This document shows, one piece after another, positions 25,416 to 35,003 of a DNA stretch of 64,000 bases. Under the pieces are notes generated by a model. The model saw only the letters and a list, made by a program, of their open reading frames with translations, ran no database searches and had not been told where the DNA came from. The translations under genes were made by a program, and so were the position numbers. The stretch is taken from positions 310,001 through 374,000 of the forward strand of contig NZ_JADEWH010000004.1 of the NCBI RefSeq assembly GCF_015207755.1, written 5' to 3'. Each line of letters starts with the position of its first letter. Position 1 is the first letter of the stretch. The stretch comes from Nodularia sp. LEGE 06071. GTDB lineage: Bacteria; Cyanobacteriota; Cyanobacteriia; Cyanobacteriales; Nostocaceae.

Positions 25416-27554
25416 ATGAAGCGTCGGACTTTTTTACAACGGATTGGTTCCATACTCGCGGTATTGGGTGTGACTGAAGCTCAGTGGTTGGCTTTAAGCG
25501 ATCGCTACTCTCAAGCTTTGGCACAGCCTAGTCAACGTAAATTAGCATTATTGATTGGCATTAATCAATACCAAAATAGTCCTGCATTGGGTGGTTGTCT
25601 CACTGATGTAGAACTGCAAAAAGAACTGTTAATTCATCGTTTTGGCTTCCTCGCCTCGGATATCCTGACTTTAACGGAAGAAAAAGCTACTAGGAAATCT
25701 ATTGAAGAGGCTTTTTTGGCACATCTGGGACAGCAAGTTAAAGCTGGTGATGTGGCTGTATTTCACTTTAGTGGCTATGGTACGCGCATCAAATCGGGCA
25801 GATTTATCGATACGGTGCAGAATGCTTTAGTTCCATCTCATCTTCAAGATTCACAAAAAGATGAAATAGTCAACTATATATTAGAAGAAACCTTACGGCT
25901 ATTATTGCGATCGCTCCCCACAGACAAAGTAACAGCTGTATTGGATACGAGCTATTATGCTCCCAGTAAAATCCAGCCCACAGGATGGCGAATTCGTGTC
26001 CGCCCAGAATCAGCAGAAGCGCAACTAACAATTGAGGAACTTGAGTTTTTACAACAACTCAGAACTCAAAACTCCAACCCTAATCATGCAGTTGTGTTAT
26101 CTGCCACTTCTGACACTCAACAGTTGGCTAGGGAAATACTATTTTCTGGATTTAGTGCAGGGTTATTTACCTACGCCTTGACGCAATACTTGTGGGAAAC
26201 TACACCAGCAACGACAATTCAATTCAGCCTTTCCCATGTGGGAAGCTATATGCATCAACTGGGGAGCAATCAGCAGCCTGGATTGTTTAGTGAGCAGAAA
26301 GATCAACCCAAAGCGTTAACTGTTGAGAATTTACTCCTGCCAAACCGCACAGATGGGGCGGAGGGAGTGATTAGACTCATTGAAGATGATGGTAGAACAG
26401 CCCAACTATTTTTAGCAGGATTACCCCCACAAGTCTTAGAAAACTATGGAGTTAATTCCAGATTTACCTTATTCACGGGAGAGCAGTTAACATTGCGATC
26501 GCGCAGTGGGTTAACCGCAAAAGCCCAAATTTCTAAAAATAAAGCAGAAAGCCCCTTGCGGGGGCAACTATTCCAAGAAGCTGTGCGGGTATTACCCAGG
26601 AATATAAATTTAATAGTTGGTTTAGATACTGGATTAGAAAGAATTGAGCGGGTAGATGCGACAAGTGCTTTCGCTGCTATTGACCATATTTCTACTGTCA
26701 TCGCCGGAGAACAACCAGCCGATTGTGTGTTTGGTAAACTATCAGAAACTTCCAGCCGCTATGGTTTATTTACTCCCGGAGGCCAACTCATCCCCAACAC
26801 ATCTGGGGAACCTGGGGAAGCCGTGAAATTGGTCGTGCAAAGGTTAGTACCGAAATTACCCACTTTGTTAGCAGCCAAGTTATGGCGACTCACAGAAAAT
26901 GAAGGTTCTTCCCGCTTACCAGTTAAAGCCACCCTGGAAATCATTAATAACTTATCACCTCGCATTGTCATGCAACGCGAAACCACACGAACTCTGAGCA
27001 TAGAACAACTGCAAAACAAATCACTACTCACACCCCTCAGTAATGCTACTGTGCCTATTGGTAGTCGAATGCAGTACCGATTGCAGAATCAGAGCGATCG
27101 CCAGGTGTATTTAATGCTGCTGGGATTAAAAAACAATAGAGACGCGATCGCCTTTTATCCTTGGCAATCCCCCGAAGAAACTACCTTTCTTAATTCCAAA
27201 CCCCTGTTTCAACAAGTGGTTATAACCCCAGGTGAAACACTCTTATTACCAAAAAGTGTGACGGCTTCCGAATGGATGATCCCAGGGCCAGCTTATGAAT
27301 GCGAACACCAACTAATTCTCAGTAGCGCTCCCTTTAAAGAAACATTAGGGTATCTAGAAAAGTCTAAGTATCCCATCACAGATCAAAGACCCTTCGGGGC
27401 ATTATTGAAACCTTTGGAAATTGTCCAAGCATTGTTGCAAGATTTGCATAACGCCAGTGCAGTCAAATCCGAAGTTAGCGGTATATCCACTGATTCTTAT
27501 GTATTAGATGTCAAAAATTGGGCTAGTTTCAACTTTGATTTTCAAGTAGCTTAA
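25416..27554 (+). CDS. Tat-exported caspase-family protein with Tyr-Ser instead of the His-Cys dyad (pseudo-orthocaspase)
   Basis: A 712-aa protein. The N-terminus MKRRTFLQRIG is a twin-arginine signal motif followed by a hydrophobic stretch and a cut site near ALAQ. The caspase p20-like fold follows: KLALLIGINQYQ at 42-53, GCLTDVELQKELL at 60-72 and GDVAVFHFSGYG at 111-122. The catalytic His of HFSGHG is Tyr121, and the usual catalytic Cys in DSCxSG is Ser179 (VLDTSYY). Such YS variants are known in cyanobacteria and are thought to be proteolytically inactive. The C-terminal half (about 300-712) includes a DUF4384-like beta domain. A folded periplasmic scaffold or decoy role is inferred. Confidence 0.9.
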   Translation: MKRRTFLQRIGSILAVLGVTEAQWLALSDRYSQALAQPSQRKLALLIGINQYQNSPALGGCLTDVELQKELLIHRFGFLASDILTLTEEKATRKSIEEAFLAHLGQQVKAGDVAVFHFSGYGTRIKSGRFIDTVQNALVPSHLQDSQKDEIVNYILEETLRLLLRSLPTDKVTAVLDTSYYAPSKIQPTGWRIRVRPESAEAQLTIEELEFLQQLRTQNSNPNHAVVLSATSDTQQLAREILFSGFSAGLFTYALTQYLWETTPATTIQFSLSHVGSYMHQLGSNQQPGLFSEQKDQPKALTVENLLLPNRTDGAEGVIRLIEDDGRTAQLFLAGLPPQVLENYGVNSRFTLFTGEQLTLRSRSGLTAKAQISKNKAESPLRGQLFQEAVRVLPRNINLIVGLDTGLERIERVDATSAFAAIDHISTVIAGEQPADCVFGKLSETSSRYGLFTPGGQLIPNTSGEPGEAVKLVVQRLVPKLPTLLAAKLWRLTENEGSSRLPVKATLEIINNLSPRIVMQRETTRTLSIEQLQNKSLLTPLSNATVPIGSRMQYRLQNQSDRQVYLMLLGLKNNRDAIAFYPWQSPEETTFLNSKPLFQQVVITPGETLLLPKSVTASEWMIPGPAYECEHQLILSSAPFKETLGYLEKSKYPITDQRPFGALLKPLEIVQALLQDLHNASAVKSEVSGISTDSYVLDVKNWASFNFDFQVA

Positions 27555-27559
27555 ATCAT

Positions 27560-27592
27560 AGATCCCCGACTCCTCATGCCAATCGGGGATCT
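27560..27592. terminator. Terminator hairpin after the orthocaspase gene
   Basis: A perfect 10-bp stem, AGATCCCCGA with TCGGGGATCT, loop of 13 bases, starting five bases past the stop codon. Confidence 0.75.
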
Positions 27593-27737
27593 AAATATTC
27601 TTTTTCCTTGTGCCAATACAGTTCAGTTAACGATAGATTCCGCTTAATTAGACATTTCTGAGCAAGAATGTAGAGACGCTACATGGAACCTTCTGACAAC
27701 GGTTCACCGAAGACGCATATTTGTATTCCCTCGATGT

Positions 27738-28613
27738 CTATGACAAATACTTCCGCAACAATAACTCCAACTTTTCCTTAGTCGCCGCAGGTGCTTTATC
27801 CAACTGAGTGAAAATCGCATACTTCAACGCCGAATGAGCATCACTAATCGGCGGATTTTCACTCAAACGCCGCACAGTTTCTTGAATTACCTTTTGAGCA
27901 TTAACTGCATTGCGCTGTAAATTACCAATTACCATTTCTACCGTCACACTATCATGATCTGGATGCCAGCAATCATAATCTGTGACCAGCGCTAAAGTTG
28001 CATAGGCAATTTCCGCTTCCCTGGCTAACTTCGCCTCTGGTAAATTCGTCATCCCAATCACTGTTGCATCCCAACTGCGGTAAAGATGGGATTCCGCCTG
28101 TGTGGAAAATGCCGGGCCTTCCATGCACACATAAGTGCCACCACGATGCAGACCGACATCTGGTAAATTTAGAGAAGCGATCGCATCTGCTAACACCCCA
28201 GCTAGATTCTGACAAATGGGGTCACCAAAGGCAATGTGAGCCACAATTCCCTCACCGAAAAACGTCGAAACCCGATTTTTTGTTCTATCAATAAACTGAT
28301 CTGGGATCACCATATCCAGTGGTTTAGCTTCAGCCTTTAAAGAACCCACCGCACTAGCCGAAATTAAATACTCCACACCCACTTGCTTCATCGCGTAGAT
28401 ATTGGCGCGAAACGGCAACTCAGAAGGCAATAAAGTATGATTACGACCATGACGGGCTAAAAATGCTACTTTTGTTCCAGACAGTGTTCCCAAAATCAAA
28501 GCATCAGAAGGCGAACCAAAAGGAGTTTCAATTTGTACCTCTTCCACATCCTTCAGGTCTGGCATTTGGTATAGACCACTACCACCAATAATTCCAATAC
28601 GAGCTAATCCCAT
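27738..28613 (-). CDS. mtnP: S-methyl-5'-thioadenosine phosphorylase
   Basis: Cleaves methylthioadenosine with phosphate to adenine and methylthioribose 1-phosphate, feeding methionine salvage and clearing a by-product of polyamine and other SAM-dependent synthesis. The 291-aa protein belongs to the PNP/MTAP family [12 protein letters not shown] at 6-15, [40 protein letters not shown] and [18 protein letters not shown] are diagnostic, and the last one favours MTAP over inosine phosphorylases. Predicted soluble. It appears to be a single-gene unit. Confidence 0.94.
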   Translation of the reverse strand: MGLARIGIIGGSGLYQMPDLKDVEEVQIETPFGSPSDALILGTLSGTKVAFLARHGRNHTLLPSELPFRANIYAMKQVGVEYLISASAVGSLKAEAKPLDMVIPDQFIDRTKNRVSTFFGEGIVAHIAFGDPICQNLAGVLADAIASLNLPDVGLHRGGTYVCMEGPAFSTQAESHLYRSWDATVIGMTNLPEAKLAREAEIAYATLALVTDYDCWHPDHDSVTVEMVIGNLQRNAVNAQKVIQETVRRLSENPPISDAHSALKYAIFTQLDKAPAATKEKLELLLRKYLS

Positions 28614-28870
28614 TATTTTTAAGTTCTTCTTTGCTGAGTTCCCAAGTTATTTTACCGAAAAGGGGTAGTCGCAGGGGAGGCAGGAAAGTAACAATCAGCT
28701 ATTGTGTATTTTAGGGTATTGCTACTTATGCGGTCAATACTCATTTATTCTGCACGTAATAATTAGTTTTTATTTATTCTTCAGTAGTGCTACTAAGGGC
28801 ATATTTAGTAAAAACCTTTATATTAAGATTTATAAGTTATGAGATTTACAATATTTTTTTCATAGAGAAT

Positions 28871-29074
28871 ATGCAAAGTACCGGTTCCTCAAACCAAATA
28901 TCGTTAGAGAAGCTATTAAAGCACATCTTCTCCATTGGCAGAATTACCCGCTACGATCAGCAGTTATTAATGTCAACGCTGCTTTCTAAAGAAGGCTTTA
29001 ATGACGAAGAACGGCGGCAAATTAGCCGAGTGTTTGATGCTTTGCAAAGAGGATTACTGAAAGTAGTAGATTAG
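28871..29074 (+). CDS. Small conserved cyanobacterial protein, 67 aa
   Basis: A short helical protein with charged surface (LEKLLKHIFSIGRITRYDQQ, then FNDEERRQISRVFDALQRG). The pattern resembles small hypothetical proteins that are widespread in cyanobacteria, of unknown function. The longer open frame from 28787 begins with an AT-rich, non-conserved-looking stretch, so the ATG at 28871, after AGAGAAT, is preferred. It is a single gene. Confidence 0.75.
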   Translation: MQSTGSSNQISLEKLLKHIFSIGRITRYDQQLLMSTLLSKEGFNDEERRQISRVFDALQRGLLKVVD

Positions 29075-29196
29075 AATTTCACCTTTCAGCATCATGTCTA
29101 GAAATTGTTTAGACCATATTTTGTGTGCTTTCTTGAGGATACCCGTAAATATACTGTCCTAAAGCATTAGGCGAGGAATTGCAGCTAAATAGGCAT

Positions 29197-29530
29197 TTAT
29201 TTTAGCTTCTTTAAGTAGGCGTTGATCTGTACATCTTCCCAGAAAAACTCTCCACAACCAGCATAAATAGTAAAAGCAACTGCACCAACCGCCGCCCCAT
29301 AGCACCGAAGAGAAGAGAAATCATCAAAGATGCAATTTAATCAGCGCGAGATAATTTAGAAACAGAGTTAGGGACTTCCAAGGAATAAAATCCTCAAATT
29401 GTAGTTAGGACGATAGTCCGTAACCCACCATTATCCTAAGTGATTACCGAATCAGTCTTGCATACAGTTGAGACTGTTGATGCTAAAGTTCCAGCACCAG
29501 AAATACCAAAGATCAAATTGAGGATAAAAG
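29197..29530 (-). pseudogene. Possible decayed small membrane-protein gene
   Basis: Reading leftward, one frame carries ILNLIFGISGAGTLASTVST, later a segment VPNSVSKLSRAD and MISLLFGAMG, interrupted by three stops, then needs a one-base shift to continue as AAVGAVAFTIYAGCGEFF and INAYLKKLK with a stop at 29197. The pieces have protein-like Gly/Ala zipper composition, suggesting a broken gene of roughly 110 codons. No family assigned. It fills most of the 469-base gap before the pentapeptide gene. Confidence 0.3.
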
Positions 29531-29543
29531 CATTTGAGGTTAA

Positions 29544-29933
29544 TTAACCTTCTTTCATCTGTAATCCCATAGACGCTGGTTCAAAATTCTGGGGAAAATG
29601 AGTACTGCGATCGCAATCTGCTTTTTCCAGTTTCGCGCCCTTAAGATCAGCTTGACGCAGATCAGCCGAAAACAACAAAGCTCCCCGAAGATCAGCATCT
29701 TGCAAATTAGCTTGACTGAGATTTGCAAAACTGAGGTCACAGCCTCTGAGATTAGCACCATGGAGATTCGCTTCACTCAAGTCAGCGTAACTGAAGTCAG
29801 ATCCTTTGAGATCAACACCTTGCAATTCAGCATCACCCAAGTTCGCCCCACTAAAATTGCGTTTACCCTCTGCGTACCTTTCCAGCAGAGTCACAGCAGT
29901 ATTAATGATCTGTTGAGAGTTTGTTTCAGACAT
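29544..29933 (-). CDS. Pentapeptide repeat protein
   Basis: A 129-aa protein with about 14 consecutive A(D/N)LxX-type pentapeptides from residue 26 to about 105 (FSGANLGDAELQGVDLKGSD and so on), which fold as a right-handed quadrilateral beta-helix. A short N-terminal helix (INTAVTLLERYAEGKR) caps it. Such proteins are abundant in cyanobacteria; some mimic DNA and protect gyrase, most are untested. There is no signal peptide. The start ATG is the only one in frame before the repeats. Confidence 0.9.
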   Translation of the reverse strand: MSETNSQQIINTAVTLLERYAEGKRNFSGANLGDAELQGVDLKGSDFSYADLSEANLHGANLRGCDLSFANLSQANLQDADLRGALLFSADLRQADLKGAKLEKADCDRSTHFPQNFEPASMGLQMKEG

Positions 29934-30020
29934 AGAACCGCCTCACAGCTTGTCACAGAATTATCGTATTAACGATGATCTCCACCACATTCATTCATCA
30001 TAAGACTCCTGATGCCCAAA

Positions 30021-30209
30021 TCAGCAGAGAATCAAAAATTGTGCGATCGCCTGTCTGTTTCTTTCACAGTATTTTCCACTAAAACCGTCTTTATCTGAAT
30101 ACACAATATCAGCTTCAATGTCATTCATATCCTGAAACTGATAGCCAGCATTGATTGCATTTGCACACATCCAATCACTAGACATAAACGCCGGCCATCC
30201 CCTTCGCAC
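30021..30209 (-). CDS. Short hypothetical frame, possible gene fragment
   Basis: A 62-codon frame with plausible protein composition (SSDWMCANAINAGYQFQDMN, then DIVYSDKDGFSGKYCERNRQ). It lacks a clear ribosome site and does not match a family I know; it may be the end of a degraded gene. Kept at low confidence because it has a mixed amino-acid composition unlike the AT-rich noise frames around it. Confidence 0.3.
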   Translation of the reverse strand: MRRGWPAFMSSDWMCANAINAGYQFQDMNDIEADIVYSDKDGFSGKYCERNRQAIAQFLILC

Positions 30210-30282
30210 TGCTTCAGGAAAAATAGTATAAATAAAACTAATTTATTAAGAATAAAATTATATAAATTCACACCATGCTCAT

Positions 30283-30331
30283 CCCCACCTTGGGGACGCT
30301 GTTCGGGTAGCGTCTCATTGAGAAGGTGGGG
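30283..30331. repeat. Compound hairpin repeat
   Basis: CCCCACCTT (30283-30291) pairs with AAGGTGGGG (30323-30331) and, inside, GACGCT (30295-30300) pairs with AGCGTC (30309-30314). It resembles dispersed REP-like elements of filamentous cyanobacteria and lies just after the 3' end of the secreted-protein gene, where it may end transcription. Confidence 0.7.
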
Positions 30332-30345
30332 ACTTCCGCGTTCAG

Positions 30346-30816
30346 TTAACCTTGATTCAGAACAGCCCTTAATTCTTTCAGCATCTTACCAGTTCGGATA
30401 AACTCTGGATCTTTTGCTAATTCTTGAAGTTCTTCAGGACTACTTTCCATCACAATGTTGTTGTAATCAATAATAGCAGCATTCAGCATATTGATATCTA
30501 CAATGGGACTCTCCCCATTCTCAACAAGTGATTTATTTTGAATCACAGCAAATAGCATATTTACATCTTGATATTCCTGCAATATATTGTTTGCAGCTAG
30601 ATTCAAGTTAAATTGAGTTGTTGGTGCAATACTCAAACTACTGCCAAGAAATGTTACATTGCGAATACCTGATATGGTATTTCTGATAAAGTTAAAGAAA
30701 GAACCATCGCCTGGGACAGGATTACCACCAGCATTTGCTCTCATGGGCGCACCCACTAGACAACCAAATAAAGTTAATCCAAGAGCAAGAGTCAAAGATA
30801 ATTTTTGTTTCTTCAT
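30346..30816 (-). CDS. Secreted protein of unknown function
   Basis: From the ATG at 30816 the product is 156 aa with a textbook signal peptide (KKQKLSLTLALGLTLFGCLV, cleavage near ANAGG); a Cys in the hydrophobic core could suggest a lipoprotein but no full lipobox is clear. The mature part is polar and helical (NAAIIDYNNIVMESSPEELQELAKD). The longer frame begins at TTG 30852 and is less likely. It starts about 45 bases downstream of the beta-barrel gene on the same strand, so the pair may form an operon next to wzc. Confidence 0.75.
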   Translation of the reverse strand: MKKQKLSLTLALGLTLFGCLVGAPMRANAGGNPVPGDGSFFNFIRNTISGIRNVTFLGSSLSIAPTTQFNLNLAANNILQEYQDVNMLFAVIQNKSLVENGESPIVDINMLNAAIIDYNNIVMESSPEELQELAKDPEFIRTGKMLKELRAVLNQG

Positions 30817-30860
30817 GAGTTTTATTTGTGATGTGATACACTTGCCAGACAATTGACTAT

Positions 30861-32174
30861 CTAAAATCGAAAACCGTACCCTGCCGTTACCGATAAACCT
30901 AAGCCAGTATCCAAGTTATTAGTAACATCTGTAATAATAGCATTAATAACTATCTGTGTATCCTTGAAAGGAGCAAAAGATCCACCGATATTCAGAGCGT
31001 TTCCCGTCCAGCTACTTATCAGAGATGCTTGAGGAATCACTCTCAAACCTAAACTACCAAAAAGATTCACACTATTTTCATTAGCTTCTATTGCACCTTT
31101 AGAACTAAAAGCACCACTACCAAGACCTAGAGAAACAGTCAAAGGTAAGTAGTTCTGAGGGTTATCTGGTTGCAGAGCAAATGACTTAGTAAATACTCCA
31201 TACATAGTATCTTTAACCAGGTTAACATCTCCCCATTTAATAGGATTTGACCAACCAACAGCTACAGCTGCACCATCCCCCAAATATCTGTGTAGCTTAA
31301 AACCTACACCGCCGCTATCGCCAAAATCAAAACTTGGACCACCACCCACACTGGTAATATTGATATTAACTTCCAATCCCACAGAATCAACCGGATTTCC
31401 CAACCCAAAACCAAGAGACACAGAACCATCGTTCCTATTTTTATCCTGTTCTAGAGGGAAAAATAAGCCCCCGCCAATATAGGCTTGACCTAAACTAGCA
31501 CCATAAGCAGAAGGAGTACCAGCAGTTGAACCAGGAGCAGATTTTCGAGCTTCACCCTGGGTAACTATAGGTTCAATCAGAAGTTCTTGACGTAGTTTAT
31601 TAACCTCGCCAAAAGAGTCGCCCACAGATGATGAAGAGTCTATTTGTACAAGAATTTGACTTTTTTTCTGCTCCAATAAATTAGTTTGCTCTTCTACTTC
31701 CTCTTTTAAAGACAAATCAGGATTACTAATTGAATCAGCAAATAAGTGCTTCTCTAAATTATCATTCCTTTTTAACTTGTCTTGAGATTCCCACGAAAAA
31801 TTCTCAACTGAAAAAATATTGCTGAATGTTTCATCCTTGACATTAGCCGTAAAACTATCGCTAATACTTGCAATATCCAATTCAACAACAGGATTACTTT
31901 TTTTAGATTCTAACAATCTTTGTCGTAAGCTAAAATTCTGCTGTGAATTAAGTCCAGATAGTATAGAAGATGCTTTGAGATTTTGAGATGAACTCAATTG
32001 AAAATCAAGATTCTCAGAAACAACATTATCCACAGCAACTGCTGAATCGATAGTAATAGCTGTCAACAGGAGAAGAACAGTTGTCAAGGTTGTCCCTAAT
32101 TTCCAGTAAGCATATTTAACACTAGTAACTTGAGAAGTATCAATCTTATTAATAATAATTTCTAATTGTGCCAT
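30861..32174 (-). CDS. Predicted outer-membrane beta-barrel-type protein
   Basis: The ATG at 32174 is preceded by AGGGATC at a good distance, giving 437 aa; a GTG/ATG region further up would add 16 residues. An N-terminal hydrophobic segment (about residues 28-47) is the signal. A Ser/Asp/Glu-rich, probably disordered region follows, and the C-terminal half (about 210-437) alternates Gly and aromatic residues in strand-like blocks (GQAYIGGGLFFPLE, VSLGFGLGNPVDS, AAVAVGWSNPIKWG), ending in AGYGFRF with the terminal Phe typical of outer-membrane barrels. Family unknown. Its place beside wzc makes a role in polysaccharide or surface export possible. Confidence 0.7.
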   Translation of the reverse strand: MAQLEIIINKIDTSQVTSVKYAYWKLGTTLTTVLLLLTAITIDSAVAVDNVVSENLDFQLSSSQNLKASSILSGLNSQQNFSLRQRLLESKKSNPVVELDIASISDSFTANVKDETFSNIFSVENFSWESQDKLKRNDNLEKHLFADSISNPDLSLKEEVEEQTNLLEQKKSQILVQIDSSSSVGDSFGEVNKLRQELLIEPIVTQGEARKSAPGSTAGTPSAYGASLGQAYIGGGLFFPLEQDKNRNDGSVSLGFGLGNPVDSVGLEVNINITSVGGGPSFDFGDSGGVGFKLHRYLGDGAAVAVGWSNPIKWGDVNLVKDTMYGVFTKSFALQPDNPQNYLPLTVSLGLGSGAFSSKGAIEANENSVNLFGSLGLRVIPQASLISSWTGNALNIGGSFAPFKDTQIVINAIITDVTNNLDTGLGLSVTAGYGFRF

Positions 32175-32427
32175 TAAAAGATCCCTTATGTAAAAGTACT
32201 CACGTATAACACTTACACGCAAAATCTCTTAATTGGAACAGTAATATCACTTAATATAACGAATTAACATAGTAAATCAGTAAAATGCAGGTTATTAAGT
32301 TAAGTAAAATCTCAATCCGGTTTGGTTAAGCAAAAAGCTAAATTTTTAGAATCTTAAAAAGTGGATTATTACCTGATACCATTTCCTGATAAAGAACGCC
32401 ACCGCCTGCGGCTCCTCGCCTTACCAG

Positions 32428-32600
32428 CTACGGTATACACACAAATGATTAAATTACCCCCAAATCCTTTTTTGTCGGGGTGTTGTCGCTAAGTGCAACG
32501 CACTATCCTAGATTTTCGGTGCGTTAGGAGTAACGTCAATAACACACGCTACCAAATGAAAGTAAATGTGGATCAGGTTTTCCGGTGTGTACACGGTAGC
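32428..32600. mobile_element. MITE-like element, related to the one at 22666
   Basis: A 173-bp non-coding element whose ends, CTACGGTATACACACAA on the left and GTGTACACGGTAGC on the right, belong to the same terminal-repeat family as the element at 22666-22811. The flanks CCTTACCAG (32419-32427) and CCTGACCAG (32601-32609) match at 8 of 9 bases and look like a worn target duplication. The interior differs and contains an AACGCAC...GTGCGTT palindrome. It lies in the 633-base gap between the beta-barrel gene and wzc; the rest of the gap (32610-32807) shows no gene. Confidence 0.68.
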
Positions 32601-32807
32601 CCTGACCAGAGGGAGATTGGGAGAGTTCAAAATAATATGTAGCCATGCCTAAGCCACGCAAGCTATCCCACAAAATTGGTATGACAGTTTTGCTGATCAT
32701 GTCAATTATTAACTTGAGCAGAACCCTATTAGACTCACCCCGCCTGGAAAATCAGAAATTCAAACTGTTGCTACCCGCCAAGGCTTAAAGCGTGGAGGCT
32801 TTACTGA

Positions 32808-35003
32808 TTACTTTGGTTGATCATACTCATAAGTATTGAAATTGCCTTTCTGCCCATTAGCAACTACACCTAAAACATTAATAGGCGCTATTTTTAGCTC
32901 GGCTACCGCTCGCTCAAACACAGAACGATCTGTTTTATCTATCCTTGCTACCATCAATAGACCATCTGTTTGGGAACCGATCAAATTAACATCAGCTAGT
33001 CCAACCATAGGAGGAACGTCATAAATAACTAAGTCAAAGGTGTTATATAACTCAGCCATCAGTCGCTTCATTTTTTCGGATGAGAGCAATTTTGCACAAT
33101 CAGGTGGGATAGGTCCAGCAGTAATTATAGATAATGTATTCATAGAAGGTAGTTGTTTTACTACTTTTTGTAATGGCAAATTTGAAGTAATTAAACTACT
33201 CAATCCCCATAGATTATTTAAATTGGATAAAGTATGAATATTCGGTCGGCGCATATCTGCATCAACAAGTAAAACTCGTCTCCCCATAGATGCAGCTGTT
33301 TGAGCTAGATGAAAAGCAATTGTAGATTTGCCGTCACCTTGCATAGCTGAAGTAATAGTAATAGACCGTATTTGAGAATCAGAATTTAACAATTGAATAT
33401 TTGTATAAAGCATCCGTACAGCTTCTACAAAACTTTTGGAATAGTTGTTATACTCTTGTCCTGCTAGAGTAGTTGCTTCGGTAATACTTTCAGTAACTGA
33501 ATCTGATAATTCAGTGATGGCATTTTGTCGTTTAATACTTTGGAATTTCACCGGTCGCAATTCTTCATTGAAGGGAATATTGCCCAGTAAAGGCATTTTT
33601 ACTCTCTCTTTGAGGCTCCAGGCATTGTGATATGTATAATCAAGCTTTTCCATTAATAACGCTGCACCAATAGCCAATAAAATACTCGCAGCTAATCCTA
33701 GAATGAGTTCGCGTATAATACTTGAAGAAGCGACAGGAATTGTTGGCTCATTGGGTAGCTGAATCAATTGCCAACCGACTTCTGTCTGAGAAATTTGAAT
33801 TTGCAAATTTTCGCGGGTAGATAAAAAACGATTCAGACTTTCAGTGGCAATTTGTAATCTCCGCTGTATTTCGGTATATTGTCGTATGAGGTTTGGTAAT
33901 TGCTGACGTTGTTGTTCAAAAATTTGTTGGACTTTTTCCAGTTCTTGCTGATTAACCTCTAAAGACTGAAGTAGAGAGTTTGCTTCTGCTCGTTGGGTTA
34001 GTATATATCGAGCCGATTCTTTCTGCATTAATGGGATCAAGTTTTCCCGTTTCTCCTTTAATGTGATGATATTAGGGTTTTCATCTTGGAAAAGAGTTGA
34101 TGCAGTGGCAATTTCAATATCTAATTTACGCAATTCATTATTTAACTCCTGATACACAGGATAGCTATCCAGCACTGCTTTCCTCCCGTCTTCAGTTTGC
34201 AAGAAAGCAGAATTCGCACGAGCTTGCGCTAGCTGGATTTCAAGTTCTTGCTTCTGTTGAGTTATACTACTAGTCTGTCCAGCTATTTGAGATGCAAGGG
34301 ATTCTGGGCTATGAAAATTATACTTTTGTTGAAAAATTTGCAATTCTCTTTGAATTTGATTGACTCGATTTTGTAGAGATGGTAGTTCTCTGTTAATATA
34401 TTGGAATCCTTGATTTACCCTATTTTGCCGTTTTTCCCGGCTATATTCTAAATAATCTTGAGAAATTTGCTCTAATACTGCTTTCGATTCCAGTGGATCT
34501 TGACTACGATAGCGGACTTCTAGAATCTTGGTTTCACCTAAACGAGCAATTTTCAAAGAATAGATCAGATAGTTATAGTTAATATATGGATAAGCAGCTT
34601 GTAACTGCTTAATACTTTTTTCAATTATTTCAGGACTCTTGAGGACTATAATTTGAGTTTCATAGTCTAAACTAGGTTTATTAAATGGGTCTAATGGATT
34701 AACTTCACTGACAATATCAACTATTTTAGTATCATAAGCTACAGGTTCGGCAAGCATCTGAAAACTGCTTTCATATTGTGGTTGTTTTGGATTTAATATA
34801 AAGTTGATAGCTACACCTGTCATCACAGTTGTCGCCACGCCTAAAATGACTACAACTCGGCGCTTTAACAAACCTAAAAATTCTTTATAGTTCCATTCGT
34901 CACCTTGATCCTCATTTTCCATAACATTTTGATATGGAAAAAATGGAGTTATAAAGTTTCTACTATCTTCGGGATTTGAAGGTTTGTATCCTTGATTCTT
35001 CAT
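32808..35003 (-). CDS. Wzc-type polysaccharide co-polymerase with BY-kinase domain
   Basis: Controls chain length and export of surface polysaccharide through oligomeric phosphorylation. The 731-aa protein has a cytoplasmic N-terminus, TM1 at about 49-70, a Wzz-like periplasmic domain with long coiled coils (about 180-410), TM2 at about 430-451, and a C-terminal tyrosine kinase: Walker A SAMQGDGKST at 552-561, Walker A' VLLVDADMRRP from 578, and Walker B DLVIYDVPP at 657-665. The C-terminal tyrosine cluster is short (NTYEYDQPK). It faces away from the big glycan cluster across a 1.26-kb gene-free region and is the natural kinase of that locus. Confidence 0.93.
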   Translation of the reverse strand: MKNQGYKPSNPEDSRNFITPFFPYQNVMENEDQGDEWNYKEFLGLLKRRVVVILGVATTVMTGVAINFILNPKQPQYESSFQMLAEPVAYDTKIVDIVSEVNPLDPFNKPSLDYETQIIVLKSPEIIEKSIKQLQAAYPYINYNYLIYSLKIARLGETKILEVRYRSQDPLESKAVLEQISQDYLEYSREKRQNRVNQGFQYINRELPSLQNRVNQIQRELQIFQQKYNFHSPESLASQIAGQTSSITQQKQELEIQLAQARANSAFLQTEDGRKAVLDSYPVYQELNNELRKLDIEIATASTLFQDENPNIITLKEKRENLIPLMQKESARYILTQRAEANSLLQSLEVNQQELEKVQQIFEQQRQQLPNLIRQYTEIQRRLQIATESLNRFLSTRENLQIQISQTEVGWQLIQLPNEPTIPVASSSIIRELILGLAASILLAIGAALLMEKLDYTYHNAWSLKERVKMPLLGNIPFNEELRPVKFQSIKRQNAITELSDSVTESITEATTLAGQEYNNYSKSFVEAVRMLYTNIQLLNSDSQIRSITITSAMQGDGKSTIAFHLAQTAASMGRRVLLVDADMRRPNIHTLSNLNNLWGLSSLITSNLPLQKVVKQLPSMNTLSIITAGPIPPDCAKLLSSEKMKRLMAELYNTFDLVIYDVPPMVGLADVNLIGSQTDGLLMVARIDKTDRSVFERAVAELKIAPINVLGVVANGQKGNFNTYEYDQPK

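Noticed and set aside
32610-32807. Possible RNA gene near 32640
   Set aside because: No cloverleaf or convincing stem could be drawn.
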